The notes below the pieces were generated by a model. That model saw nothing but the letters and a program-made list of their open reading frames with translations, searched no databases and was not told the origin of the DNA. From the NCBI GenBank assembly GCA_028274465.1, contig CM051455.1, positions 56,748,738 to 56,812,737 on the forward strand: a stretch of 64,000 nt of DNA, read 5' to 3'. Position 1 is the first letter of the stretch. Each line of letters starts with the position of its first letter. Positions 36,601-47,757 of this stretch are shown here, in pieces. Position numbers and translations under genes: made by a program. The DNA comes from Plantago ovata (taxonomy: Eukaryota > Streptophyta > Magnoliopsida > Lamiales > Plantaginaceae).

Positions 36601-38331
36601 GTAATATACTAAACCTGTTGATTCAATCAATTGATTGACCTACCAATCAATTTTAAACCGTTGATCTTACTTATTCAGTTTCAATCTGGTGCGTACATGT
36701 GTCATTAAGTATTTTTTTCCTTTTGAAATTCCTATTTTGATATTTGATTTTAAAAAATTATTGAGATATTTAGTTTTATCGGGTTGGTGACTAATATTTT
36801 ATTATTCGTGCATAAAATTATTGAGATATTTAGTTTTATCGGGTTGGTGACTAATATTTTATTATTCGTGCATATTTCAAATTGATTAACATGATCCGTA
36901 TTATTATTTAATTTACAAACGAATTAATTAATTATGCTGAATATTTGCGGTATGTGTACACAATTCACAAAATATATTGCTACTAGGCCGTGTATACTAA
37001 GCCTGTTGATTCAATCAATTGATTAACCTACCAATCAATTTTAAACCGTTGATCTTACTTATTCAGTTTCAATCTGGTGCGTACATGTGTCATTAAGTAT
37101 TTTTTCCTTTTGAAATTCCTATTTTGATTTTTGATTTTAAAAAAATTATTGAGATATTTAGTTTTATCGGGTTGGTGACTAATATTTTATTATTCGTGCA
37201 TAAAATTATTGAGATATTTAGTTTTATCGGGTTGGTGACTAATATTTTATTATTGGTGCATATTTCAAATTGATTAACATGATCCGTATTATTATTTAAT
37301 TTACAAACGAATTAATTAATTATGCTGAATATTTACGGTATGTGTACACAAATTCACAAAATATATTGCTACTAGGCCGTGAGTAGAGTTTGATAGTAAT
37401 ATTAAATTCACAAAATATATTTTAAAGTAATATAATAAGTCGGTTGATTTAACCAATTGATTGACCTACCAATCAATTTTAATCCGTTGATCTTACTTAT
37501 CCAATTTCAATCTGGTGCATACATGTGTCATTAGTTAATTAAAAGATGTAGGGTTCGAATCCTGTTGGCGTGATTTTTCTCCATTATTATTATTATTTTT
37601 ATTGAAGGTGGTTGGTTCAAATCTTGTTGGCGTGATTTTTCTCTATTATTTGTATCATTATTTTAGTTGAAGGTGTTGGGTTCGAATCTTATTGACGTAA
37701 TATTTTTCATTTTTATTTATTCTCTTCTTAAATTTTTATTTTTTAACATAAAGTTGTATGACGTATTATACTTAATTTTACAAATAACCATGATATGTTC
37801 TTATAAAAAAAGACATATTTCCTCCGTCCAATAATAAATGTAACACTTGATTTTGTTGATTTTTTCGATGGTCATTTTGACCTTAAATTATTCTTAAATT
37901 ATACGATAAAAATAACTAAAAACATCATATTATGAAACTAGAATGTTTATATGAAGCACTTGATAATATATTCAACTGATGAAGAATACCAATTAACATG
38001 CGAAAAAGATGCATTGCAGATTTTTTGAAGTTGAATGTTTTCAAAGTCTAGAGATGTATCTGATGGTTCTTGACTCATCGGAAGAATACTTTTCGTATGT
38101 CTAATATAGTTCAATTCACAACTATTAATTGCATAACTACAAAAACTATATACATTTATAGCACACCATTTATATTAAATTTAATTACTCAATTAGTTAT
38201 TTTTTTATTACGTTTGAAGTCATAATGTGAAGATTATATATTCACTCCATTTATTTCAATATATTATTAATAAAACAATAATATTTTACAGTATTACACT
38301 TCACACGCGTAGCGTGTGACGCGGTTCCTAG
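36601..38331 (+). mobile_element. Helitron-like element 1 (with repeated 5' ends)
   Basis: The right end has the stem CACACGC-GTA-GCGTGTG (38302-38318), nine bases, then CTAG (38328-38331) followed by T. This is the Helitron 3' end structure. The element sits inside the minisatellite: the left flank ends AAATTATTA and the right flank starts TTACAGAATAGA, so the sides rejoin into a normal repeat unit with an A|T target. The 5' segment TACTAAGCCTGTTGATTCAA...GTGCGTACATGTGTCATT occurs three times (36601-36706, 36993-37094, 37423-37532). It therefore looks like nested or internally duplicated copies. The last 0.9 kb (37423-38331) resembles element 2. I find no Rep/helicase coding, so it is non-autonomous. 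The usual 5' TC is not clear. Confidence 0.72.
36607..37380. repeat. ~386 bp tandem duplication with internal 60-bp duplication
   Basis: The block 36607-36978 is repeated almost exactly at 36995-37380. Each copy contains two tandem 60-base units with the core ATCGGGTTGGTGACTAATAT (about 36753-36873 and 37137-37260). A short stretch with CTACTAGGCCGTG ends both copies. Confidence 0.88.
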
Positions 38332-38525
38332 TTACAGAATAGATCCGTCAAATGCAATTAGTGTTCTGAATCTGTTGCAAAATTTACCTGTCAGATGCAA
38401 TTAGTATTCTGAATTATATGGAATAGAACCGTCAAACATCGTTAGTATTCTAAATTGTTACAGAATAGACCCGTCCAAGGCAATCAATATTCTAAATTAT
38501 TACGGAATCGACTCGTTTGCAAATG
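38332..38525. repeat. Minisatellite block right of Helitron 1
   Basis: About four imperfect 42-45 bp units continue the array that begins at 36235, interrupted by Helitron 1. A unit reads like GAATAGACCCGTC followed by ATTCTAAATTATTAC. Confidence 0.8.
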
Positions 38526-38915
38526 CTTATTACAATTAATTTTTAATTGTTTTTAAGTTTAAATAATCAGATTATAATCAAAAGCATAGGGTGTTTGGAA
38601 TAAACATTAAAAGTTAAGGTTAAACAATGTTTTAGTGTCTGATTAAAATAAAAATAACCACTTAAATATTAATAATTTATTTTATTTAACATTTTATTAC
38701 CTTTTCTATTTTTTTTAGTTGCTAAAAGCTCCAAAATCATCCCCCTTAATGTTTTTAACTTATGGCGGTTAGTCTGCTTAATTATAGAGAAGCAAACGCA
38801 TAAGCAATGAAAGCAAACACCAAAAATTGCTTATTAAGGTAGAAAAGCAGACAATCACTTTGATTAAACATTTGCAAACACTCACTAAGCCCTTTAATTA
38901 AACCCAATTAGTATT
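38526..38915. other. AT-rich spacer
   Basis: Nothing is recognised between the minisatellite block and Helitron 2. Confidence 0.5.
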
Positions 38916-41086
38916 CATTAAAGTAATATACTAAGCCTGTTGATTCAATCAATTGATTGACCTACCAATCAATTTTAAACCGTTGATCTTACTTATTCAG
39001 TTTCAATCTGATGCGTACATGTGTCATTCTTTATTTTAAATTGTTTTCTTATTATAATTATTTGTTTAATATATTTTCATCATTATCTCTTCTCTATCTT
39101 CTTTCCCATTTTTTCTCCATCTATTTAATTAAACAATTATTTCTTGATTCTGCACTGCATGTTGATTCAATCAATTGATTGACCTACCAATCAATTTTAA
39201 ACCGTTGATCTTACTTATTCAGTTTCAATCTGGTGCGTACATGTGTCATTATTTATTTTATTTTTTATTTTAATTTACCTTTTTCTTTTTTAATATATTT
39301 TCATCATTGATATTCTTTATCCTCTACCGTCTTTTTCCCCTTCACACAACGTCTTCCAACATTCAATATATACCAAATATCACCTCCAAAGTCCAAACCA
39401 AAGTTTCTAAACATGATAAAACATTGATGACATGCGTGTAATTGTTACTTCCTCCTAACCAAACAAATTATCTGTAATCATTATTATTAGATTGTTCCAA
39501 ATAAATTGATCTTTTATGGAGTATATGCAGTTGTTTTGAATTTATCAATTGCCTTTTACATTATAATTATATACGCTCACTTTTTCATTCTACTATGGAG
39601 AAAAAAAAATTACAAAATGTTTATATGTCGGTTTGTAAATCAATTTACCCTCCTTGCTCCCTTGAGGATTTGTATTTGTTCTCTTTTTTTCCGGTTTGGA
39701 TGTTGTATTCGGTGTAGGTTGTCGTTTTTTCACGAGTATTTCTTATGCTCAGATTATTGAATAAAATTTTTAGGCGTTTCAAAAAAATATATATATGTAT
39801 GCAGAGATAATTTATTCTGAATGAGGAAATATACGATTTAATTTTCGTAATTATACACAGATTAGGATTAATTAGTCTACAATATGTAACATTAGACTGT
39901 ATATATCGCATGGTAGCTTAGAAATTAAGTAGCTGTTGTATTTCCGGAAGGGTGCATATATATAGTTTAAAATCAAAAATTAGATGTACTGTATTAAAGT
40001 AATTAAATTAAAGTAATATAATAAGCCTGTTGATTTACCCAATTGATTGACCTACCAATCAATTTTAATCCGTTGATCTTGCTTATCCAATTTCAATTTG
40101 GTGCGTACATGTGTCATTATTTAATTATAAGGTGTAGGGTTCGAATCCTGTGGCGTGATTTTTCTCTATTATTTGTATCATTATTTTAGTTGAAGGTGTT
40201 AGGTTCGAATCTTATTGACGTAATTTTTTTCTGTTTTATTTATTCTCTTCTTAAATTTTTATTTTTTTAACATAAAGTTGTATGGTGTATTATACTTAAT
40301 TTAAAAATAACCATAATATATTCTTATAAAAAAGACATACTTCTACCGTCCAATAATAAACGTAACACTTGATTTTGTTGACTTTTTCGATGGTCATTTT
40401 GACCTTAAATTATTCTTAAATCATACGATAAAAATAATCAAAAACCTCATATTATGAAACTAGAATGTTTATGTTTTCATAATATAATGTTTTAATTATT
40501 TTACTTACTTGAATGATTTACAATTAATTTTGAGGTCAAACTAATCCTCGAAAAAGTCAATAAAACCAAATGTTACACTTGTTATTGGACGAAGGAAGTA
40601 TTTTATTTACCAAAACTTCAATTTAACTCTGATGATAGAGAACCTGAGGATACTAGCTAAGCCATTTGAAATTTGAATATCGTCCATATTGCGGCATAAA
40701 CATAACAAAAGACATCGACGAAATAAAAATGGCAAGAGATAATGACACACATGACAATATATTCAATTGATGAAGAACACCAATTAACATGCGAAAGATG
40801 CATTGCAGATTTTGAAGTTGAATGTTTTTAAAGTCTAGAGATGTATCTAATGGTTCTTAACTCACCGGAAGAATACTTTTCGTATGTATAATATAGTTCA
40901 ATTCAAAACCATTAATTGCATAACTACAAAAACTATATACATTTATAGGACACCATTTATGTTAAGTTTGAAGTCATTATGTGAAGAATATATATTTACT
41001 CCATTCATTTCAATATAGTATTTAGTAAAACAATAATGTTTTACAAGATTACGCTTCACACGCGTAGCGTGTGACGCGATTCCTAG
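38916..41086 (+). mobile_element. Helitron-like element 2
   Basis: The right end again shows CACACGC-GTA-GCGTGTG (41057-41073), nine bases, and CTAG (41083-41086) followed by T. The 5' segment with CCTGTTGATT and CAATTGATTGACCTACCAAT occurs at 38916-39027, 39161-39250 and 40008-40117. The last segment leads into a body shared with element 1: the GGTTCGAATCCTG words, the region after 40760, and the common tail from about 40900. The flank on the right is minisatellite (41093 on). A complete MITE lies inside at 40340-40598. There is no coding capacity. It seems to be a stack of related non-autonomous copies. Confidence 0.7.
40340..40598. mobile_element. MITE nested in Helitron 2
   Basis: The left end CTTCTACCGTCCAATAATAA and the right end, whose complement is CTTCCTTCGTCCAATAACAA, are inverted and flanked by TA (40338-40339 and 40599-40600). 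The middle folds back (TTATGAAAC... against ...TTTTCATAA near 40460-40480). Helitron 1 carries only the left half of the same MITE (about 37815-37953), followed by a deletion. Confidence 0.8.
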
Positions 41087-41092
41087 TATCAT

Positions 41093-41830
41093 AATAAAAC
41101 CCATTGAATGCAATTTGTATTCTAAATTATTACAGAATAGATCAGTTGACTGAATTTAGTGTTCTAAATTGTTGCCAAATAGACCGATCAATTTCACTTA
41201 CTATTTCTAAATCATTTGCACACATAACTTTTAATGGGTATTCAAGTGGTCCACACTTGGAACAACACCAATCCATGATTTATTGGTCCCTGACTTTACT
41301 CATAACCGAATCAATCATGAACCAATATAATAAATTTTAGAATATTTCACGGGTCGGTGTAATTGAAGTAATGTGCATATATGGCTTCTATCGTAGGATA
41401 CAAGTATGGTGTAGACGGTACCCATCAATGCAATATCGTGAGTGACTAATCCATCCCATTAAATTATTAATTTTTTTTTTTTATTAATATGCTTCTGAGG
41501 TCGAGTATAATCATTTGTTTTCAAGCATTATCATCAAATAAATGTGTAGGAAATAAAAAAATTTACTACACTATCATGAAAAAATATGGTCAAACTCTTT
41601 ATTACGTTTATTTTTAGTATTGTAAATTATTTTTTGAAATTGACACGTCGATTGCAGTGAGTGTTCAAAATTAATACGGAGTTGACTCATCGACGCATGT
41701 AATGCTCTAAATTATCACGAAATAAATCCGTCAAATGTAGTTAGTATTCTAAATTATTGAAAAATAGGCATGTCAATTGCGATTAGTGTTCTAAACATTA
41801 TTGCAGAATAGAACCATCGAAATGTACATA
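41093..41830. repeat. Scattered minisatellite units right of Helitron 2
   Basis: Units of the 42-45 bp repeat occur at 41093-41185 and again, more diverged, at 41640-41830 (for example ATTAGTGTTCTAAACATTAT and AATAGGCATGTCAATTG). The stretch between them is unrelated AT-rich sequence. Confidence 0.7.
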
Positions 41831-44800
41831 ATTCGTGCATAAAGAAATAAAAAAAAAGTAACATAATTGTTAGTGGAAACGTAGATTTTCAATATTAAGT
41901 GGCAACGTGTATATCTTATCAATAATGTGTATGGTGAATAATAACTTGCATAAACAAATGTAAATTATGTACAAACAATTATGTTTTTTTATTATATTAT
42001 AATGGTTATTGAAAAATAGTAATAAGCCACTGATTATTAATAACTATTTTTAAACATGGGTTATTTTAATTTGAGTGGGAATATAGATTGATTGGGTATG
42101 ATGCAAATAAGATGATATAGGTGTTCCAACAATAAAAATTGAATGTTAATGCCATGATAAATGAATTTATACCAATCAAAATGCTAGCATTTGAAGAATG
42201 GACATGGATTGAGGAGAGCCAATAATTATTATTTTTTTATTCATATATATAATAGATTTTCTAAAGTATCATAGAATTGTTTTACCAATTCTGTCTAGAG
42301 TATCTTCGAAAAATCGACGTTTCAATCAACATATCCACCTACCTTTCGTAAACAATCAGAATTTAAATGATTTAATGTCATTTAATGAATTTTAACCAAT
42401 CAAATTGCTAGAATATGCATGGATTAAGGGAAGTCAATCAAATAACCTTTCTTTCATATATTATATAGATTTCAATTGATATCGTAAGAAGAATTATGTT
42501 TATCATTTTTAGCTTGGGTCAAAATATGGTGTTAAAAGATACGTGTCGAGTAAACTAACTCTTTGTTATCTTCGTTTTAAAATTGATTATTTTAAATTCA
42601 ATCATGATCAGTTCAGATGTTTTAAGTTCAATTCGATTCAGTTCACATTCGATTAATAGTAATTTATACTACAAATAAATTCAGTTCAGTTCAACTCAAC
42701 TTTATTCAATTTAGTTCACTCCAATCCAATTCATATCAGTTCTATTCAGACGAAGAAAATATAAATTAAGCTAATCCCACAAATCTTTAACACCATTTAT
42801 AAACAAATAAGTACTACTGGTATGAGTTATAACAAAAATTATATTGCACATAGAAATATAAATAATTGAAAGATGTTAATTAATATGGTGTTGGTGTCAA
42901 ATGTAATAGGGAAAGAAGAATTTCAGGAAAAAAAAAGAATTATTTAGGATTATTTTCCCCCATTTTTTTCTGTAATTTACAAGTTTCGATGAAAGACTTA
43001 TGTGTAATTTGAAATGAATAAAAGGTTAACCAACAGAAAAAATAGCACAAATGAATGTTTGTGTGCAATTTGGAATAAAAAAAAGTGTAAAGTACTATTT
43101 GTTCGTTTGCACATATAAATGTCTTCCCAATGCATATATAATAATCATATATATATCGTTGTTGTCTATACTATTCATTTTAGTACGTGCTGCAAGAACA
43201 AGATGATGAACCTACTCTCTCTAGGCTCTCCAACAAGTCCATCACGAACTGTTTAGGACCTTAAACTTTGGTGATCCTCTTGTTAACCACTAACTTGGAT
43301 TCCACCAAACGAGTGTGGTTAACCTTCCTAAGAGTGTAGTACTAATTCACCCGATTCCATCGAATGGTCAATTGATATAATTATTACTACCGTGACGTGG
43401 CCAAATCTGCAGTATTATATCAATACATATCTGTTGAGATCTTCTTTGGACGAGGCCGGTCCGGGCGGCACCAATCAACATGGGCAGCTTCATCCTGGAG
43501 GAATTGACCCTTTGGGTACCTTTAGAGAGTTAATGATTATAGTCATATCAATAATCATTCATTGCATAAATAAAAAGATGGAGAATGGTGGGTATTTATA
43601 ATACCAGTACAGGAGAAAAAAAAGGAAAGATAATAATGAAAGATACTACCTGACAAGTATAGAATAAAATACCCTGAGAATATTCATCATCTTTACCTTA
43701 TTACTAACTAACTACCTTTATTGATAAGATATGCAGAATTAGAGAAGATAACTACAGTATCTCTAACCCTAACCTACTTGCCTAAGATAACTACGCGTTT
43801 GGACTGTGAGACTTGGGCCGGTCCACCCAAGGTCTCATCAAGATCCTTCACAGTTGACTCGTAGACCGAATATAGGCAAATGTTGTTAACCTTACTTCGT
43901 CTGTCTCTTATCCAAGAATACTATTGCGTGCAACAGAGAAATCCAAAACTTCCCGAAACTTGAGCTCAGGACTTAACTGGAGTCATACTTTGTCCTCCAA
44001 TCACGGAGTAAGTGAATTCGGTTGAGTCACACACGTTACCATCTATGCACAACTAGATAACCCAATAAAACAGGACTGGAGACATACGGTGATAAACACT
44101 CTTTGTAAAGTCAAAGTTACCTACACATATGCATTAATTCGTTCATGTGATGACAAGTTACGATCTTTCACTTCATGATCATTAATGATGATACTAACTT
44201 GAACAAAATCAACTAACAAAACTTAACGACAATTGTAGTGAGTTGTTCGTTTCTCGTTGTGTCCATGTTTCGTATGATTCCCCAAATCATATGAAGTGGT
44301 TCCTATATGATCTCGCTCGATAAGTCGACTTGGGTAAGCCAACACATCATAGGCGATAGCATCACCGAGGTATAGGATCCCAACAAAAGAAACTTTATAA
44401 CTTCATGTCTAAATACTAAAGACACGATCGTTGCTGACCAGCTCTATAAACATCGATAATAATTAATAAGTTGAATCCCAATGTATAAAATCCCATGTAT
44501 ATTAAACTTATGGTTACTAAGATGTATGTCTTTATTTATAGATACTTGTTTTAAGTACTTGTAACACTAAATAATGTAAACAAGACAAGCAAGGAATTTG
44601 TAAGATACTACTCCGCTGTGCTTTACTTTATATATATAGTATCTGTGTTTGTTAATCTGCAGGTTGACGCAGGTGTTCACGGAACCCCGTAGTCAATCCA
44701 GGACCTACTGGCTGGTAATTTGTATCTAAAGCAAGTTATACCGATCCTACATTTTTTCACCAACTTCCGTTCCATTTCAATGGATCCTCTTCAACTCTCG

Positions 44801-45126
44801 AGCATTTCTGGAAACAAGAGGTAAATTCATGCACTCTACATTCAACTTCATTTTATTTTCTAGTTTGATTGTTTTGAAATAGATTTGTTCTACTGCTACT
44901 TCTGTTTTGATATCAAATATTACTTTCATAAACATGACAAATTAAATCTCTGAGGCCAAATTTTACATTCATAGACATAAATAGAAAAGCAAAAGTACAT
45001 AGGGAATCATTATTAAGCCTAGCTTTGCTGGTTCAAAAAAAATTAATTTTTTTTTAGTTCAACGGAATTATTATTGAAGATATTTATCTCAACGGGATGT
45101 GTAGTTTCTACACTCTACCTATATAC
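41831..45126. other. AT-rich region without recognised genes
   Basis: I find no supported gene. The stretch 42596-42750 is a degenerate repeat of words like TTCAGTTCA and AATTCAATTC. At 43190-44400 there is less AT-rich sequence, with some resemblance to retrotransposon flanks, but no reverse transcriptase, primer site or paired LTR can be shown. At 44779-44820 the frame MDPLQLSSISGNKR ends at a good donor (AGAGGTAAAT). It could be an orphan first exon, but no following exon is found. Confidence 0.35.
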
Positions 45127-45369
45127 TATCCCCTCCGTTCTCTCTACAGCTTCCTGTTTACTATTGTCAGAATAATTTTTTAAAAATAATTAAAAATAAA
45201 TAAGAATTTAGAATAAAATTATAAATGGTGATTTTACATGCATAATTACGTTAAGTTAAAGTTTATAATCCTTACAAATTTTTCGTACTCTTTACTATTT
45301 TTAATTTGTATTTAAATTTTTTTATGGTAATAGTAAATATGAAACTTTGAAGAGAACATAGGGCAGTAG
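45127..45369. mobile_element. Probable MITE, diverged ends
   Basis: The left end CTATCCCCTCCGTTCTCTCT and the right end, whose complement reads CTACTGCCCTATGTTCTCTT, form a diverged inverted pair about 240 bases apart. Partly complementary inner parts include ACAGCTTCCTGTTTACTATT against the complement of AATAGTAAATATGAAAC. No clean TA duplication is proven. Confidence 0.5.
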
Positions 45370-45765
45370 AATAGATTAAGTATAATCTCATATATTCTTA
45401 TGTGTTAATTCATGGGTGCAAGAGAAATAAGGGTAGGATCACGATCCCATAAGGGTCAATGAGTCCTAAATGGGACCGATGGAGGTCCAACTTTGGACCA
45501 CTTGTGACACACGAGATGTTACAGGTGCCAAATGGTTCCGGATCCATACACAACTTCTTTTTGTCGAGTATCATACGGAGATGTACATTCAAGATGTACA
45601 TTCAGCAGTGTGTAAACGTTTTCCATATCCTATTGTGTAAAGTATGAACCTTCAGTGCACTTCCCTAAATGATAATCTCATGTGTCCAAAACAGGTTTGG
45701 GATCAAGTATGTGTCATGATCTAATAAGAAGATTCTTAAGTGGTTCCACAAAACGGGTACAAGCA

Positions 45766-45935
45766 ATGATCAGATTTGTATAAATTATTACGAGTCCAAA
45801 CGAGTTTCGGTCTTGAGCAACCATTTCATCAATACACTTGTGTGTCTACTATGATCAGATTTGTATAAATTATTACGAGTCCAAACGAGTTTCGGTCTTG
45901 AGCAACCATTTCATCAATACACTTGTGTGTCTACT
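45766..45935. repeat. Exact tandem duplication of an 85-bp unit
   Basis: The unit starts ATGATCAGATTTGTATAAAT and ends ACACTTGTGTGTCTACT. The two copies (45766-45850 and 45851-45935) appear identical, which suggests a very recent duplication. The second copy directly abuts the left target duplication of the SINE-like insertion. Confidence 0.93.
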
Positions 45936-45951
45936 ATCTGCAATCTTTCCT

Positions 45952-46071
45952 TATCAATGAGGTCTAGAGGTCATAGGTTCAATTCTCACCAAGTGCGGAA
46001 TTATTTATAGTTTATTCCTAGCTTTGTAATACTGCTTGTGAAATTGTAATGGTTCAATTATTAAAAAAAAA
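45952..46071 (+). mobile_element. SINE-like insertion, second family, 5' truncated
   Basis: The body carries a B-box-like ATAGGTTCAATTCTC and ends in a run of A (46063-46071). It is flanked by a 16-base direct repeat, ATCTGCAATCTTTCCT (45936-45951) and ATCTGCAATTTTTCCT (46072-46087), one mismatch apart. The length, the poly-A end and the long target duplication fit a short retroposon. The B box lies too close to the left end for a complete tRNA-type head, so the 5' side is probably truncated. Confidence 0.7.
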
Positions 46072-46087
46072 ATCTGCAATTTTTCCT

Positions 46088-47173
46088 CATGCTCACGCAT
46101 CATCTAATATTATTTTTTCCGACGTCTATATATGTACATGAGGTTTGTATTGGTTTTTGAAAGCATGATAATCAAATATTATTTGAAGTAAATTTGAAAT
46201 TTATGAAATTTATACAATGCGACAACTATTATAAATTTTAACGATTTTTCATATAATTAATTAATTTTTTTGCCATTAACTAGTTTCACAAATGTGGCTA
46301 AACTTATCACGTTGTATCACGTACATCATCACATGTGTTGCCAAACATATCCTTCACTTCATTTAATTACTTGGAGGGCATATCTCTTATGATGACTTTT
46401 CAAAGTAGTTTAGCAACATATGCGATAAAAAAGAATTAGCAATGTATATGATAGAACTTGATAAGTTTAGTAAAGAAGCCACCTATTGAAATAGGAGATA
46501 TATCCAGAGCACAACTCTTTATTTCCAATTTCCAAAGTAACTGCATCTTCATAAAAGGTGTAATAATGAAGATTGTGTTTCTACTTTCCTATAATAATAT
46601 AATTCCTAATTAATTATTTATTAATTTCACCAAAATAAATATTAACCAAAATAAATATATTAACATTGAATCAAGTTATTAGTTTCTTGCTCTTTTTTTT
46701 TTTTTTCTAATTTTAATAAGTTAGGTTCTCCTTTCTAATAATTTTGAATCAAGTTATTCTCTGATTTTTTTTATTTTTAATGTTTTTTCTTCTTTTGATA
46801 TATTGTGCAAATAAAATTTATTAATTATTTATTAGTAAAGTTTTGATTTAGAATTATAAAAATGAAATTGAGATAATGACATATATACATAAAAATTCAA
46901 CATTAATATAATTATCTTGGTGAAATACTAAATTTAGGTAATAAATAATTAATTAATTATGACTCATAGTATTATAGTATTATAGGAAATTAGGAACTCA
47001 ATCTTCATCGTTACCCTTTATGAAGATGCAGTTGCCCTGACACTAAGATTTGTGCCCATTGAAATAACCTTTGTAATGAGTGAGCTTGATGCTTGTCTGA
47101 ATACTTTCTCCCTCAATCACAGTAGTAATTAACCAGTTTCTTTATTTATTAATGCAGGCGATGGTTCATTGTA
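46088..47173. other. AT-rich spacer before the segmental duplication
   Basis: No gene or clear element is seen. The stretch 46610-46960 is very AT-rich with short self-complementary parts, for example ATAATTAATTAATTATGA near 46941. Confidence 0.4.
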
Positions 47174-47757
47174 CTTTTGTATGCATTTATGATTTATGTC
47201 CATTCCTCTTTAAAACTCATTTTCCATATTCTCCCGTGTTGGCTTTTATAAATAATCAATGAAAACAAATAAACATAAAACATATAAAAATGGAAATGAA
47301 AATAAGAAATGTTCTTGTTTTAGTAAAATGATGGGTATGGAACTATGGATGGACTATACAAAAAGACAGTAGTCAAATAGTAACAGAATTTTGGACTTTG
47401 GAGTAGCGTTCTGGGTGTTAGGTATGGGAAGGGAATTTTTGTATTGGACCTAGATGCAATATATGAAAGTTTAGGAATCCCGATGTAATTAGCTGGTTTA
47501 ATTAATTAATGCAATTCACCAAATATATTTCCATTTCCATCATTCCACACTACTAGTACAAATACAGAGCACCTCACTTCACTCTACTCTTCACTAATCC
47601 ATCGCTTTGTTGTTTTATGTACACTCAACTCGATTGAATTCCCAGTTTTGCTCTCTTTCTTTTACCCCCTTTCTTCCTGTAATTAGGGTTTCTCATAACC
47701 TGAAAGCTCCGATTCTGCTACCAATTCTGTCGCCAACGCTTCTTACCGGAAACATAA

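Noticed and set aside
37556-37700. Three words like GGTTCGAATCC that could be tRNA or SINE B boxes
   Set aside because: No acceptor stem, anticodon arm or A box at the right distance; the words belong to the Helitron body, and two recur in element 2.
43190-44400. Possible LTR retrotransposon remnant
   Set aside because: No paired LTRs, primer-binding site, or reverse transcriptase motif could be found.
44779-44820. Possible first exon (MDPLQLSSISGNKR before a good donor)
   Set aside because: No following exon or known protein start could be matched.
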